DNA of 6,253 nucleotides from assembly GCA_030642525.1 (NCBI GenBank), contig DAOWNO010000134.1:1-6253 (forward strand), given 5' to 3'. Shown here piece by piece: positions 5,895-6,253 of this stretch. The stretch comes from Candidatus Aegiribacteria sp. (GTDB taxonomy: Bacteria > Fermentibacterota > Fermentibacteria > Fermentibacterales > JCC-6). A program made the translations under genes and the position numbers. Every line of letters starts with the position of its first letter. The stretch's first letter is position 1. The notes beneath the pieces are model-generated. The model saw only the letters and a list, made by a program, of their open reading frames with translations, did not search any database and was not told the origin of the DNA.

Positions 5895-5914
5895 TACATT
5901 TCTCCTGTCACTAT
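5895..5914 (-). promoter_or_regulatory. Ribosome binding site deciding the TTG start of rpsJ
   Basis: The 20-base gap between the fusA stop and rpsJ carries AGGAG at 5902-5906 (read on the minus strand). It is seven bases from the TTG at 5894 but only two bases from the out-of-frame ATG at 5899. The spacing therefore supports the TTG. Confidence 0.8.
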
Positions 5915-6253
5915 TTATTGCCAGCCCATATGCAGGCTGGAAATACCCATCTGCTCAAGTAGTTCTCGTGTGATGTTCTCTGCAATCAAGACATAATCAT
6001 AGAATTGCATTGAAAAACCAGCACGGCCCTGCGTTAATGAACGCAGGGCGCTACTATAACCAAAAAGTTCCGCAAGGGGAACCCTTGCATTTATTGACTG
6101 TACTTCTCCTCTGGGCTCCATACTTATAATACTGCCCCTCCGGGAATTAACATCACCGATCACTTCTCCGACATAATTTGACGGACAAATGATATCGAGT
6201 TTCATAACCGGTTCCCTGAGAACAGGTCCGCCTTTTTTAAGGCATTCCCGAAG
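5915..6253 (-). CDS. fusA: Elongation factor G, C-terminal part (cut by window edge)
   Basis: This is the last 112 codons of EF-G, the GTPase that drives translocation of tRNA and mRNA on the ribosome. The frame is open from the window edge; the first visible residues, LRECLKKGGPVLREPVMKLD, match the end of domain IV and the start of domain V. Domain V is clear: VGEVIGDVNSRRGSI (about visible residues 28-42), then a VPLAELFGY segment and the conserved LRSLTQGRAGFSM. The GTPase domain lies outside the window. The tail after FYDY (IAENITRELLEQMGISSLHMGWQ in two pieces) is less like textbook EF-G ends, which is a mild divergence. It stops with TAA 20 bases before rpsJ, and no tuf gene lies between them. 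A paralogous EF-G-like factor cannot be fully excluded, but the position beside rpsJ favours the main fusA. Confidence 0.95.
   Translation of the reverse strand, partial: LRECLKKGGPVLREPVMKLDIICPSNYVGEVIGDVNSRRGSIISMEPRGEVQSINARVPLAELFGYSSALRSLTQGRAGFSMQFYDYVLIAENITRELLEQMGISSLHMGWQ
6026..6049. repeat. Perfect 10-bp inverted repeat inside fusA
   Basis: GCCCTGCGTT and AACGCAGGGC are exact reverse complements around a four-base loop. The site encodes the conserved ALRSLTQG part of EF-G domain V, so the amino acids constrain it, yet the codon choice gives a flawless stem. On the minus strand a T5 run follows eight bases after the stem, too far for a standard terminator. Confidence 0.7.

Overview
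The window is a block of bacterial translation genes, all on the minus strand, so transcription runs from base 6253 towards base 1. In that order it holds the 3' end of fusA (EF-G), rpsJ (S10), rplC (L3), rplD (L4), rplW (L23), rplB (L2), rpsS (S19), rplV (L22), rpsC (S3), rplP (L16), rpmC (L29), rpsQ (S17), rplN (L14), rplX (L24) and the first 30 codons of rplE (L5). This is the str-S10-spc gene order. Thirteen ribosomal protein genes lie wholly inside; fusA and rplE are cut by the window edges. No convincing plus-strand gene, RNA gene, mobile element, promoter or factor-independent terminator was found.

The organism is a bacterium: the gene order, the protein lengths and the strong AGGAGG/GGTGA-type ribosome binding sites are all bacterial. 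EF-G is followed directly by S10, with no tuf between them. L24 has a four-cysteine ribbon, and L2 reads DHPMGGGEG where E. coli has DHPHGGGEG. These features would fit a lineage near the FCB group or a similar uncultured phylum, but this is a weak guess; the window alone does not fix the taxon.

Packing is very tight. Neighbouring genes overlap by one base (rplD/rplW, rplN/rplX), abut (rplP/rpmC) or are 1-20 bases apart, and several stop codons sit inside the next gene's ribosome binding site. This fits one polycistronic mRNA with translational coupling. Two genes use unusual starts: rpsJ begins at TTG and rplE at GTG.

Three places stand out. First, the 146-147 base gap between rpsJ and rplC is the only real spacer. 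It can fold into three consecutive hairpins, the last ending two bases before the rplC ribosome binding site, so it is a candidate cis-regulatory RNA leader. Second, rpsC is frame-disrupted near base 1803: the open frame stops at 1783, but the conserved S3 tail continues in another frame to a stop at 1709, just ahead of rplP. Third, a perfect 10-bp inverted repeat lies inside the fusA coding sequence. The remainder is ordinary, well-conserved ribosomal protein sequence.
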